From Beijerinckiaceae bacterium (GTDB taxonomy: Bacteria; Pseudomonadota; Alphaproteobacteria; Rhizobiales; Beijerinckiaceae), in NCBI GenBank assembly GCA_024304885.1, contig JALJOM010000003.1, positions 2,762,110-2,826,109 of the forward strand: a stretch of DNA of 64,000 nt, in the 5' to 3' direction. The first letter of the stretch is position 1. The number at the start of each line of letters is the position of its first letter. A program made the translations under genes and the position numbers. The notes below the pieces were generated by a model that did not search any database, had not been told where the DNA came from, and saw only the letters and a program-made list of their open reading frames with translations. Below are positions 48,631 through 56,627 of the stretch, piece by piece.

Positions 48631-50060
48631 GATGCCACCTTCGCGGTGGTCGCCGCGCGGCTCCCGGTCCGCGCGCGCTCGCGGATGAAACGCTCGATCC
48701 CGGGCAGATCGTTCGGCAGGATCGCAATTCTCTCGGCCTTGTCGTGGAGCGCGGCAAGAGGCTCGGGAAGTGCCGGCCGCTGCCCGATCGCCCGCTCGAT
48801 CGCGTCCGGGAACTTGGCCGGATGCGCCGTCCCCAGGACGATCTGCGGCGTTGCAGGCCGCTTCGCCTGAGCGCGCCGTGCCGCCGAGATAGCCACCGCC
48901 GTATGTGGATCGGCGATATAGCGGGCCTCGCGCCAGGTCCGGGCGATCTCGCGCGTGGTTTCGGCCTCGTCGGTGCGGAATGCGTCGAACTCGGCGCGGA
49001 TCGAAGCGAGCGCGCTCTGCCCGATCACGAAGGAGCGGGACTTGCCGAGCTCCGCCATGAGCCTGGTGATCGCGCCCGCATCGCGGTCATAGGCTTCGAA
49101 AAGGAGGCGCTCGAAATTCGAAGAGACTTGGATGTCCATCGACGGCGACTGGGTCGCGGACACGGCTGCGAGCTCGTAGCAGCCGGTCGCGAGCGTGCGT
49201 TGCAGGATATCGTTCGCGTTCGTCGCGATGACGAACCGCTCCACCGGAAGGCCCATGCGCTTCGCGATCCAGCCGGCGAAGATATCGCCGAAATTTCCCG
49301 TCGGCACGGTGAAGGACACGTCGCGCCGGGGCGCACCGAGGGCCGTCGCGCTCGTGAAATAATAGACGATCTGCGCCAGGATGCGCGCGATGTTGATCGA
49401 GTTCACGCCGCAGAGGCGAAGGTCGGCACAGAGCCGCGCGTCGGCGAACAGCGCCTTGACGCTCGCCTGCGCGTCGTCGAACGTCCCTTCGATCGCGATG
49501 GTATGGATATTGGCCGCCTCGACGGTGGTCATCTGCCGACGCTGGACCTCAGAGACCCGCCCGTGCGGATAGAGGATGAAGACATCGACTCGCGGCAGGC
49601 CGGCGAAGGCCTCGATCGCGGCGGCCCCGGTGTCGCCCGATGTCGCCCCGATGATCGTCGCATGCTCCCCTTTCGCCGCGAGGGCGTGATCGATCATCCT
49701 GGCGAGGAGCTGCATCGCCAGATCCTTGAAGGCGAGGGTCGGACCGTGGAACAGCTCGAGCACGAAGAGATTCGAGTCGATCTGCACGAGCGGAGCGACC
49801 GCCTTGTGGCGGAAGGCCTCATAGGCCGCGTCGATCATCGCGGTCAAAGCCGTCGGCGCGATCGCGCCCGCGACAAAGGGCGAGACGATCGTGTCCGCCA
49901 CATGGGCATAGGGCCGTCCGGCGAGATCGGCGATCGCCGCCTCGCTCAGCCGGGGATAGGAGCCGGGCAGATAAAGCCCGCCGTCCGAGGCCAGCCCCGA
50001 CAAGAGCGTCGCGTCGAAGGACAGCGGCGGCGCCATTCCGCGCGTGGACACATATTTCAC
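48627..50060 (-). CDS. thrC: Threonine synthase
   Basis: This 477-residue PLP enzyme converts O-phosphohomoserine to threonine. It opens VKYVSTRGMAPPLSFDATLLSGLASDGGLYLP, and the PLP lysine is in FHGPTLAFKDLAMQLLARM. IIGATSGDTGAAAIEAFAG binds phosphate, and VPTGNFGDIFAGWIAKRMGLP is a further motif. GTG 50060 is chosen because family members begin with this KYVSTRG segment; longer ATG/GTG extensions upstream look non-coding. It is followed by the M16 gene with a 4-bp overlap. Confidence 0.96.
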   Translation of the reverse strand: MKYVSTRGMAPPLSFDATLLSGLASDGGLYLPGSYPRLSEAAIADLAGRPYAHVADTIVSPFVAGAIAPTALTAMIDAAYEAFRHKAVAPLVQIDSNLFVLELFHGPTLAFKDLAMQLLARMIDHALAAKGEHATIIGATSGDTGAAAIEAFAGLPRVDVFILYPHGRVSEVQRRQMTTVEAANIHTIAIEGTFDDAQASVKALFADARLCADLRLCGVNSINIARILAQIVYYFTSATALGAPRRDVSFTVPTGNFGDIFAGWIAKRMGLPVERFVIATNANDILQRTLATGCYELAAVSATQSPSMDIQVSSNFERLLFEAYDRDAGAITRLMAELGKSRSFVIGQSALASIRAEFDAFRTDEAETTREIARTWREARYIADPHTAVAISAARRAQAKRPATPQIVLGTAHPAKFPDAIERAIGQRPALPEPLAALHDKAERIAILPNDLPGIERFIRERARTGSRAATTAKVAS

Positions 50061-50313
50061 GTGCTTCGACCTGTCGTTTCGAGACCCGATGCACCGCCGG
50101 ATAGTGCGATGCCGCGCGGCCTCATACCACGAAGTTCGCGCGCGGGTGGCCTCACGCGCGCGGAAGGAAAGGGATCGGGGCATGTGGGGAGTCTCATAAT
50201 GAATTATCAATAACGAGTGTCTTCAAGAAAATACGATTGCGCAATCCTTCTTTCACGAATCCTCTGCTTTCCGCCGCCCGTGGTCGGGAGCCGATCCGGC
50301 GCCTCGGCTGCTG

Positions 50314-51057
50314 TCATGCCGGAGCCCGCCACTGCGTCCATGCATAGCTGCCGAAGATGGCGGCTCCCGTCGCGGCGAGCCCGAACCAGGTCACGGCATA
50401 GCCGAGATGATTGTCGGGAATTCGCAGCTCGGTCGTCCCTCCCCTCGGCCAGGCCCACGGATCGGCCGAGGCATCGGCATCGACGCCGAAAGGCGCCGCG
50501 GGGTGGAGGCCGAAATGCGCGGCGATCGCCGCCGGATCGCGGGTGAAGGCGCGGCCGTGCGCGAGGTCATCGACCGGCGTGAACAGGGTGCGGGGCTCGG
50601 GGGCACGCAGGAGGCCGATGATCCGGGTCGGGCTCGGGTGCGCCGGGTCGTCCCGTGCGATTCGGTCGAGAGCCGATTGCGGCACAAAGCCCCGGTTGAC
50701 GACGACATGAGCGCCGGAGGCAATCCGGAGCGGCGTGAGGACCAGGTAGCCCGGTTCCTCGATGCCGGTGGCTCCGCCCGACGGGCGGAAGACCAGCACT
50801 TCCATGTCGTGGGCGAAAATGCCGTCGAGCACGACACGACGATATTCATAGTCGGCAGGGCGCAGGCGCGGCCATTCCGAGGGGTCCGGGAGGGGCTGCG
50901 GTGCCTCGCTCGCGCGCGCGGAAATCTCGGAGATCAGCGCCTGCTTCGCGGCATGCCTCTGGAGCTGCCACAGGCCGAGCCCGACGGCGATCGCAGAGGC
51001 CACGACGACGACGACGGCGAGGCCGAGCAGGTGAGGCGACCGGTGCAGCGCGCTCAC
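50314..51057 (-). CDS. surf1: SURF1 family cytochrome oxidase assembly protein
   Basis: This 247-residue protein helps insert heme a into cytochrome oxidase. It has an N-terminal TM helix (LLGLAVVVVVASAIAVGLGLWQLQRHAAK), a periplasmic region including YEYRRVVLDGIFAHDMEVLVFRP and HVVVNRGFVPQSAL, and a second TM helix after PDNHLGYAVTWFGLAATGAAIF. GTG 51057 overlaps the DUF983 stop (GTGA). It belongs functionally with the ctaB-ctaE genes at the window start, from which it is now 48 kb distant. Confidence 0.95.
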   Translation of the reverse strand: MSALHRSPHLLGLAVVVVVASAIAVGLGLWQLQRHAAKQALISEISARASEAPQPLPDPSEWPRLRPADYEYRRVVLDGIFAHDMEVLVFRPSGGATGIEEPGYLVLTPLRIASGAHVVVNRGFVPQSALDRIARDDPAHPSPTRIIGLLRAPEPRTLFTPVDDLAHGRAFTRDPAAIAAHFGLHPAAPFGVDADASADPWAWPRGGTTELRIPDNHLGYAVTWFGLAATGAAIFGSYAWTQWRAPA

Positions 51058-51431
51058 CCTTCGAGGCGCCCCTCGGCAGCCTTGTTGCGATATTGGAGCG
51101 CGATCAGGAGACCCTTGAGCGGGCGCAGCAGGCCAGCGCAGACGAGAGCGGTCATCGGCAGGAAGATCGCGAGGTGAACCCAGATCGGCGGCTCGTAGAG
51201 GAGCTCCGTCGCCAAGGCGATGCCGAGCACGACGAAGCCGCCGATGAGGGACACGAAGACGGCCGGCCCGTCGCCGGCGTCGGCGAAGGCGAGATCGAGC
51301 CCGCACCGGTCGCAGCGCGGTGCGAGGCCGAGAAATCCGGAAAACAGCGGGCCGCGGCCGCAGCGCGGGCAACGGCCCGTGAGCCCGGCGAGGATCGCCG
51401 ACGGCGCGGAGGCATCTCGGTCGAGGGTCAT
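51054..51431 (-). CDS. DUF983 zinc-ribbon membrane protein
   Basis: This 125-residue protein has two CxxC pairs (RCPRCGRGPLF and RCDRCGLDLAF) forming a zinc ribbon, followed by two TM helices (VFVSLIGGFVVLGIALATELL, VHLAIFLPMTALVCAGLL) and a basic tail. DUF983 proteins commonly sit between ctaE and surf1 in alphaproteobacteria and are assumed to assist oxidase biogenesis. GGAG lies before ATG 51431. Its 3' end overlaps surf1, but its usual 5' neighbour ctaE is absent. Confidence 0.93.
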   Translation of the reverse strand: MTLDRDASAPSAILAGLTGRCPRCGRGPLFSGFLGLAPRCDRCGLDLAFADAGDGPAVFVSLIGGFVVLGIALATELLYEPPIWVHLAIFLPMTALVCAGLLRPLKGLLIALQYRNKAAEGRLEG

Positions 51432-51481
51432 GGGGTCTCCAATAGCCCATGTGCCTTGCTCGTGATAGGCGAGAGCACGCA

Positions 51482-51498
51482 CGCGAGATTGCGACAAG
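51482..51498 (+). repeat. Remnant of a type A repeat core
   Basis: CGCGAGATTGCGACAAG differs by one base from the type A core CGCGAAATTGCGACAAG. Nothing else of the module is clear. It lies in the 120-bp space between divergent DUF983 and the nitrilase-family gene, the position of the presumed right-hand inversion breakpoint. Confidence 0.45.
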
Positions 51499-51551
51499 AT
51501 GCCCCCGTCTTGCGAGGACGCGGAGTGGACCACGTTTTTTTGGAGTGCGCG

Positions 51552-52379
51552 ATGAAAGTTTCCCTGATCCAGATGAACTCGGTCTCCGACAAGGCCGCGA
51601 ACATCTCTGTCGCGCGCAAGCTCGTCGAGCAGGCCATCGCGGAGGAACGGCCCGACTGGATCTGCCTGCCCGAATGCTTCGACTTCATGGGCGGCAATCG
51701 CGAGGCGAAGCTCGCGGCGGCCGAGCCTTTTCCCGGCGGCCCGGCCTATGCGGCGATGCAGGAGCTCGCGCGAACGCACGCGGTCTACATCCATGCCGGC
51801 TCGGTTCTCGAGAAGGTCGACAGCGAGGACCGGATGCACAACACCACCGTGGTCTTCGACCGGAGCGGAACCGAGATCGCCCGCTACCGCAAGATCCACA
51901 TGTTCGACATCACCGCACCCGACGGCACCCAATATCGCGAGAGCGCCGCCTTCGCGCCGGGCGACGCGGTCGTGACCTATGCTTGCGAGGACATGATTGT
52001 CGGCTGCTCGATCTGCTACGATATCCGCTTCCCGAACCTCTACCAGGCGCTGGTCGAGAAAGGGGCCGAGATGATCGCGCTGCCGGCGGCCTTCACGATG
52101 CAGACCGGGAAGGACCATTGGGAGGTGCTCTGCCGGGCGCGCGCGATCGAGACCCAGGCCTATCTCTGCGCGCCCGCGCAGACCGGGTTCCACGTCGTCG
52201 GCGGCGAGACGCGCCAGACCTATGGCCATTCTCTCGTCGCCGATCCCTGGGGCCATGTCACGGCCAAGGCGTCGGACGGGGTCGGCATCGTCTCGACCAG
52301 GATCGACAAGGATCGGGTTCGCAAGGTCCGCACGCAGATCCCCGTCGCGCAGCACAAGGTCCGGCTCGATCGGGCTTGA
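51552..52379 (+). CDS. Nitrilase-superfamily carbon-nitrogen hydrolase (Nit-like amidase)
   Basis: This 275-residue enzyme has the Glu-Lys-Cys triad: E in DWICLPECFDFMGG, K in RYRKIHMFDITAPDG and C in MIVGCSICYDIRFPNLY. ALPAAFTMQTGKDHWEVLCRARAIETQAYL is typical of the Nit1/Nit2 group, whose members hydrolyse deaminated glutathione. That repair function is likely but not proven. The peptide-binding protein gene starts 5 bp after its stop. Confidence 0.93.
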   Translation: MKVSLIQMNSVSDKAANISVARKLVEQAIAEERPDWICLPECFDFMGGNREAKLAAAEPFPGGPAYAAMQELARTHAVYIHAGSVLEKVDSEDRMHNTTVVFDRSGTEIARYRKIHMFDITAPDGTQYRESAAFAPGDAVVTYACEDMIVGCSICYDIRFPNLYQALVEKGAEMIALPAAFTMQTGKDHWEVLCRARAIETQAYLCAPAQTGFHVVGGETRQTYGHSLVADPWGHVTAKASDGVGIVSTRIDKDRVRKVRTQIPVAQHKVRLDRA

Positions 52380-52383
52380 TGCG

Positions 52384-54015
52384 ATGGTCCAGCTCTCGCG
52401 GCGCTCGGTCGTCGCCGTCGCGGGCGGTGGCCTGCTCGTGGGCCTCGGCGCAGCCCACGTTGCGTTGCGTGGGACGCCGCGGTCGGGCGAGGCCGTCCCG
52501 ATGACCTGGCATCGCGGCGCGCTCGGCGATCCGGGCTCGCTCGATCCGCACAAGGCGACGACCGTCATCGAAGGCAATGTGCTCGCCGAATTGTTCGAGG
52601 GCCTCGTCGCCCACGACGCGAGGGGCGAGCTCGTCCCCGGCGTCGCGACGGGCTGGACCGTCGGCGACGACGAGACGGTCTACACGTTCGCGCTGCGCCC
52701 CGACGCGCGGTGGTCGAACGGCGACAGGGTCACCGCGCAGGACTTCGTCTTCGCGTTCCGGCGCTTGATGGCGCCGACGACCGGAGCGCCCTATGCCAAT
52801 ATCCTCTACACGCTGAGGAACGGCGCGAAGGTCAACAAGGGTATGCTGCCCGTGGAGGCCTTGGGCGTCCGCGCGCTGGACGACGAGACGCTCGAGATCG
52901 AGCTCGAGCACAAGGCCCCCTATTTCGTCTCGCAGCTCACCCATATCACCGCGAAGCCGCTCCACAGAGCCTCGGTCGAGGCCTATGGCACGAGCTTCAC
53001 GCGGCCGGGCCGCCTCGTGGGCAACGGCGCCTTCGTGTTGCAGGACTATATCCCGAACGAGCGCATGATCCTCGCGAGGAATCCACATTTCCACGCCGCG
53101 GGGACAGTCGCGCTCGAGCGCGAGATTTTCTATCCGCTCGAGGATCGCTCCGCGGCCCTGCGTCGTTTCATGGCCGGCGAAGTTCACAGCTACGACGACG
53201 TGCCGCAGGAGCAGATCGCCTTCGTGCGCAAGCGCCTGCCGGAAGCGCTCATGATCGCGCCGGTGCTCGGCACCTATTACTACGCCTTCGACACCCGCAG
53301 GCCGCCCTTCGACGACAAGCGCGTGCGCCAGGCTCTCGCGATGGTGATCGACCGCGAGTTCCTCGCCGAGCGGATCTGGGGCGGGACGATGCAGCCGCTC
53401 TACAGCTTCGTGCCGCCCGGGATGGACACCTATGGTGTCCCCACGACGGTCTCCTGGAAGGACATGCGCCCTTTCGAGCGCGAGGACGAGGCACGGCGCC
53501 TGTTGCGAGAGGCGGGCTACGGCGACGGTCTCGACACGCTCGAGGTCGAGATCAGGTTCAACACGTCTGAAAACCACCGTGCGACCGCCGTCGCGATCGC
53601 CGACATGTGGAAAGCGCTCGGGGTCGCGACGAGCTTGCGCGCCACCGACGCCACCACCCATTATGCCCTCATGCGCGAGAAGGCACCCTTCGAGGTCGCG
53701 CGCGCCGGTTGGTTCGCCGATTTCCCGGACGCCGAGAATTTCCTCTTCCTCGGCGAGAGCGACAACAAGGGACTGAACACCCCGAATTTCTCGAACGCCG
53801 CCTTCGACGCCCTGCTGCAGGCGTCCCGTCGCGAAAGCTCGCCCGAGCGCCGCCGCGAAATCCTCCACGAGGCCGAAGCGCTGATCCTCGAGGAGCAGCC
53901 CTATCTCGTGCTGATGTCCTATCGCTCGGCCCACCTTCTGTCGCGCAAGCTCCGAGGATTCGAGCCGAATGTTTTCGGCGCCCATGGCGGCCGCTACGTC
54001 AGGATCACGCCGTGA
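52384..54015 (+). CDS. Peptide ABC transporter substrate-binding protein with Tat-like signal
   Basis: This 543-residue protein of the OppA/DppA (SBP family 5) type starts MVQLSRRSVVAVAGGGLLVGLGAAHVAL, whose SRR pair and hydrophobic stretch suggest Tat export. GALGDPGSLDPHKATTVIEGNVLAELFEGLVAHDARGELVPGVATGWTV is the family opening, and WSNGDRVTAQDFVFAFRRLMAP and RPPFDDKRVRQALAMVIDREFLAE follow the pattern. No permease or ATPase genes are nearby; instead an APC-type permease follows after 26 bp. It may pair with a transporter elsewhere. Confidence 0.92.
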   Translation: MVQLSRRSVVAVAGGGLLVGLGAAHVALRGTPRSGEAVPMTWHRGALGDPGSLDPHKATTVIEGNVLAELFEGLVAHDARGELVPGVATGWTVGDDETVYTFALRPDARWSNGDRVTAQDFVFAFRRLMAPTTGAPYANILYTLRNGAKVNKGMLPVEALGVRALDDETLEIELEHKAPYFVSQLTHITAKPLHRASVEAYGTSFTRPGRLVGNGAFVLQDYIPNERMILARNPHFHAAGTVALEREIFYPLEDRSAALRRFMAGEVHSYDDVPQEQIAFVRKRLPEALMIAPVLGTYYYAFDTRRPPFDDKRVRQALAMVIDREFLAERIWGGTMQPLYSFVPPGMDTYGVPTTVSWKDMRPFEREDEARRLLREAGYGDGLDTLEVEIRFNTSENHRATAVAIADMWKALGVATSLRATDATTHYALMREKAPFEVARAGWFADFPDAENFLFLGESDNKGLNTPNFSNAAFDALLQASRRESSPERRREILHEAEALILEEQPYLVLMSYRSAHLLSRKLRGFEPNVFGAHGGRYVRITP

Positions 54016-54041
54016 CGGCTGAATCACGACCAGGAGAAGTC

Positions 54042-55472
54042 ATGTCGCTGAAGGCCCTGCTGCGCATCAAGCCCGTCGAACTTTTGCAAGCCGAGGCGGA
54101 CCGACCGGGTCGGTTTCGTCGCGTGCTCGGCCTGTGGCAGCTCACCGGCATCGGCCTCGGCGGCATCATCGGGGTCGGCATCTTCGTGCTCACGGGCGTC
54201 GTCGCCGCGACGCAGGCGGGCCCCGCCGTCTCCTTGTCCTTCGCGATCGCGGGGATCGCGAGCGCCGCCGCGGCGCTCTGCTATGCCGAGTTCGCCGGGA
54301 TGATTCCCGTCGCGGGGAGCGCCTATACATACAGCTATGCCGTCCTCGGTGAGCTCGTCGCCTGGGTGATCGGCTGGGATCTCCTCCTCGAATATTCGCT
54401 CGTGGTCGCCGTCGTCTCGATCGGCTGGTCGGGCTATCTCCAGGCGCTGCTGGGCCAGCTCGGCATCGTCTTTCCCGCATGGGCCATGGGCGCCGCGGGA
54501 ACGGGCGAAGGGCATGTGATGGACATGGCCGCGATGGCGGGAAGCCTCGTGGTCGCCTTGCTCCTGACACTTCGGATCGAATGGGGCGCGCGCATCAATA
54601 CGACGATGGTGGTGATCAAGATCGCCGCTGTGATCCTCGTCATCGCGGCGGGCCTGCCCCATATCGATCCGGCGAACTGGCAGCCCTTCATGCCCCACGG
54701 GCTCAGTGGCGTGGTCGAGGGTGCCGCGGTCGTCTTCTTCGCGGTCTTCGGCTACGACACGCTGACGACCGCGGCCGAGGAAGCGCGCGACCCGCAAAGG
54801 CAATTGCCCCGCGCCGTCCTACTCTCGCTCGCGATCTCGCTCACGCTCTATATCGCGATGTCCCTCGTGCTGACGGGCCTCGTTCCCTCGGCCACGTTGA
54901 ACAATCCCGCGCCGGTCGCCAGCGCCTTCACCGCGATCGGCCTTCCCTGGGTGACTCTCGTGGTGTCGGCGGCGGCGGTGACCGGCATCGTCAGCGTCAT
55001 GCTCGCCTTCATGCTCGCCTGCGCGCGCATCTGGTTCTCGATGAGCCGTGACGGCCTGCTTCCCGCCTGGTTCGCAAAAGTTCATCCGCGGTTTCGCACG
55101 CCCCATCGCCCGACCCTGATCGCGGGCGCGCTCACCGCTCTTGTCGCAGGGTTCTTCCCGATCAAGGAGGTCGCCGAGCTCGTCAATATCGGCACCTTGT
55201 CGGCCTTCGTGGTGATCTGCGCGGCAATTATCGTCCTGCGCCGCACTCGGCCGGATGCCCGCCGCAGCTTCCGCACGCCCCTCGTGCCCTATGTGCCCAT
55301 CGTCGGCATCGGGTTTTCGATGTGGCTCCTGTCGAAGCTCCCCCTCGTCGCCTGGGAGCGGTTCGCCGTGTGGATGGTGCTGGGCCTCGCGCTATATTTT
55401 CTCTACGGCCGCCGCCACAGCCTGCTCGCCAAGCAGGAGCACCCTGCCGGCAAAAAGCGAGGCGCTGCGTAG
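54042..55472 (+). CDS. APC superfamily (cationic) amino acid permease
   Basis: This 476-residue permease has about 12-14 TM helices. LGLWQLTGIGLGGIIGVGIFVLTGVVAATQAGPAVSLSFAIAGIASAAAALCYAEFAGMIPVAGSAYTYSYAVLGELVAWVIGWDLLLEYSLVVA is the conserved start of the cationic amino acid transporter group (YfnA-like). FFAVFGYDTLTTAAEEARDPQRQLPRAV is another signature. CAGGAGAAG precedes the ATG. The substrate is not deducible from sequence. It is convergent with the adenosyltransferase gene. Confidence 0.93.
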   Translation: MSLKALLRIKPVELLQAEADRPGRFRRVLGLWQLTGIGLGGIIGVGIFVLTGVVAATQAGPAVSLSFAIAGIASAAAALCYAEFAGMIPVAGSAYTYSYAVLGELVAWVIGWDLLLEYSLVVAVVSIGWSGYLQALLGQLGIVFPAWAMGAAGTGEGHVMDMAAMAGSLVVALLLTLRIEWGARINTTMVVIKIAAVILVIAAGLPHIDPANWQPFMPHGLSGVVEGAAVVFFAVFGYDTLTTAAEEARDPQRQLPRAVLLSLAISLTLYIAMSLVLTGLVPSATLNNPAPVASAFTAIGLPWVTLVVSAAAVTGIVSVMLAFMLACARIWFSMSRDGLLPAWFAKVHPRFRTPHRPTLIAGALTALVAGFFPIKEVAELVNIGTLSAFVVICAAIIVLRRTRPDARRSFRTPLVPYVPIVGIGFSMWLLSKLPLVAWERFAVWMVLGLALYFLYGRRHSLLAKQEHPAGKKRGAA

Positions 55473-55493
55473 CGCCGGGGTCAAGCCACCGTC

Positions 55494-56081
55494 CTACCGA
55501 TTCTGTCCCGGCACCCACAGGACATCGCCGGCGCCCTTGCGGTTGATGTAGCGCGCCGCGACGAAAAGGAAATCCGACAGCCGGTTGACATATTTGAGCA
55601 CGGGCTCGCCGACATGCTCGCCTGGCGTCGCGGCCAAGGCGACGATGATCCGCTCGGCGCGGCGGGTCACCGTCCTCGCCATGTGCAGCGCCGCCGCGGC
55701 CGCGCAGCCGCCCGGCAGGACGAAGGAATGCAGCGGCTCGAGCTCGGCATTGAGCTCGTCGATCTTGCGCTCGATCCGGTCGACCTGGGCCTGCACGATC
55801 CGGAGCGGCTCGCCGCCGCGGCCCTCGTCTCTCGGCGGCATGCAGAGATCCGCGCCGAGGTCGAAGAGGTCGTTCTGGGCGCAGAGCAGCATGGCATCGA
55901 CCCGCGCCCATGAAGGCTCGATCGCGGTCGTGACCCTGGCGAGGCCGATCATCGCATTGGCCTCGTCGATCGTCCCATAGGCCTCGATCCTGAGATCGTC
56001 CTTGCGGCGGCGCTCCCCGGAGCCGAGAGCCGTCGTCCCACTGTCTCCGGTGCGCGTGTAGATCCTGCTCAAGACGACCAT
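55494..56081 (-). CDS. PduO-type cob(I)alamin adenosyltransferase
   Basis: This 195-residue enzyme transfers the adenosyl group of ATP to cob(I)alamin. RIYTRTGDSGTTALGSGERRRKDDLRIEAYGTIDEANAMIGLAR is the N-terminal ATP-binding motif, and HSFVLPGGCAAAAALHMARTVTRRAERIIVAL and KYVNRLSDFLFVAARYINR are the other conserved blocks. ATG 56081 is preferred to an in-frame TTG two codons upstream. It lies 18 bp after the small twin-TM gene on the same strand. Adenosylcobalamin would serve mutases such as those of the ethylmalonyl-CoA pathway in methylotrophs, by inference. Confidence 0.95.
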   Translation of the reverse strand: MVVLSRIYTRTGDSGTTALGSGERRRKDDLRIEAYGTIDEANAMIGLARVTTAIEPSWARVDAMLLCAQNDLFDLGADLCMPPRDEGRGGEPLRIVQAQVDRIERKIDELNAELEPLHSFVLPGGCAAAAALHMARTVTRRAERIIVALAATPGEHVGEPVLKYVNRLSDFLFVAARYINRKGAGDVLWVPGQNR

Positions 56082-56099
56082 CGCCAACTCTCGTTGCGC

Positions 56100-56288
56100 T
56101 CAGCTGCGCAGCCACAAGACGCCCATGATGAGCACGATTGCGAGGAACTGAAGGCCGACCCGCCAGCGCATGAGGCTCTGCGATCGAGAATCGCTGCCTT
56201 CGAGAAGCATGTTGGCGAGGCCGGCACACAGGACGACGACCACGGCGCCGAGCGCGATCGTGACAAAGGTGCTGTCGAGTCGAGGCAT
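56100..56288 (-). CDS. Twin transmembrane helix small protein
   Basis: This 62-residue protein has two TM helices (FVTIALGAVVVVLCAGLANML and GLQFLAIVLIMGVLWL) separated by a polar loop with SRSQSLMRWRV. This is the HIG1-like small protein usually found just before the cobalamin adenosyltransferase gene in Hyphomicrobiales. GGGAGGA precedes ATG 56288. The function is unknown; HIG1 relatives associate with respiratory complexes. Confidence 0.88.
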   Translation of the reverse strand: MPRLDSTFVTIALGAVVVVLCAGLANMLLEGSDSRSQSLMRWRVGLQFLAIVLIMGVLWLRS

Positions 56289-56363
56289 TTTCGACGATCC
56301 TCCCGAGCGATCACTTCGTTTTGTACCGCTATCGAGATCGAGCCGGACCCTGCCGGGTCGATC

Positions 56364-56584
56364 TGTAGAACACGATGAATTTGGATCGAACCGATCCAAA
56401 TTCATGAAGGTGATTTATTCTAAAGACTTAGAGCAGTTTCCGATCCGGTAGAATCGGAAACCCGCTCTACCTTCTTGTTTTATCGCAATTTCGCGACGCG
56501 AACCGGTGTCCACTTCGCTGGAAATTGCACTAGCGCGTGATGCGGGCGGAAGACCAGGATCCGATTTTCCTCATCCCGCGCTAA
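56364..56584 (+). repeat. Nested hairpin repeats: a type A module inside a type B module
   Basis: The first half of a B module (GAACACGATGAATTTGGATC at about 56368, to TCTAAAGACTTAG) is followed by a complete reverse type A module (about 56427-56533, ending GCACTAG). Then comes the second half of a B module (GCGTGATGCGGGCGGAAGACC to CATCCCGCGCTAA, ending 56584). The order suggests A inserted into B at a TTAG/CTAG-like site, an informative intermediate. It separates two minus-strand genes. Confidence 0.85.
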
Positions 56585-56627
56585 GACGGCCGCGACGAGA
56601 ATTCGCGACAGCCGCGGCCTATTCCGG

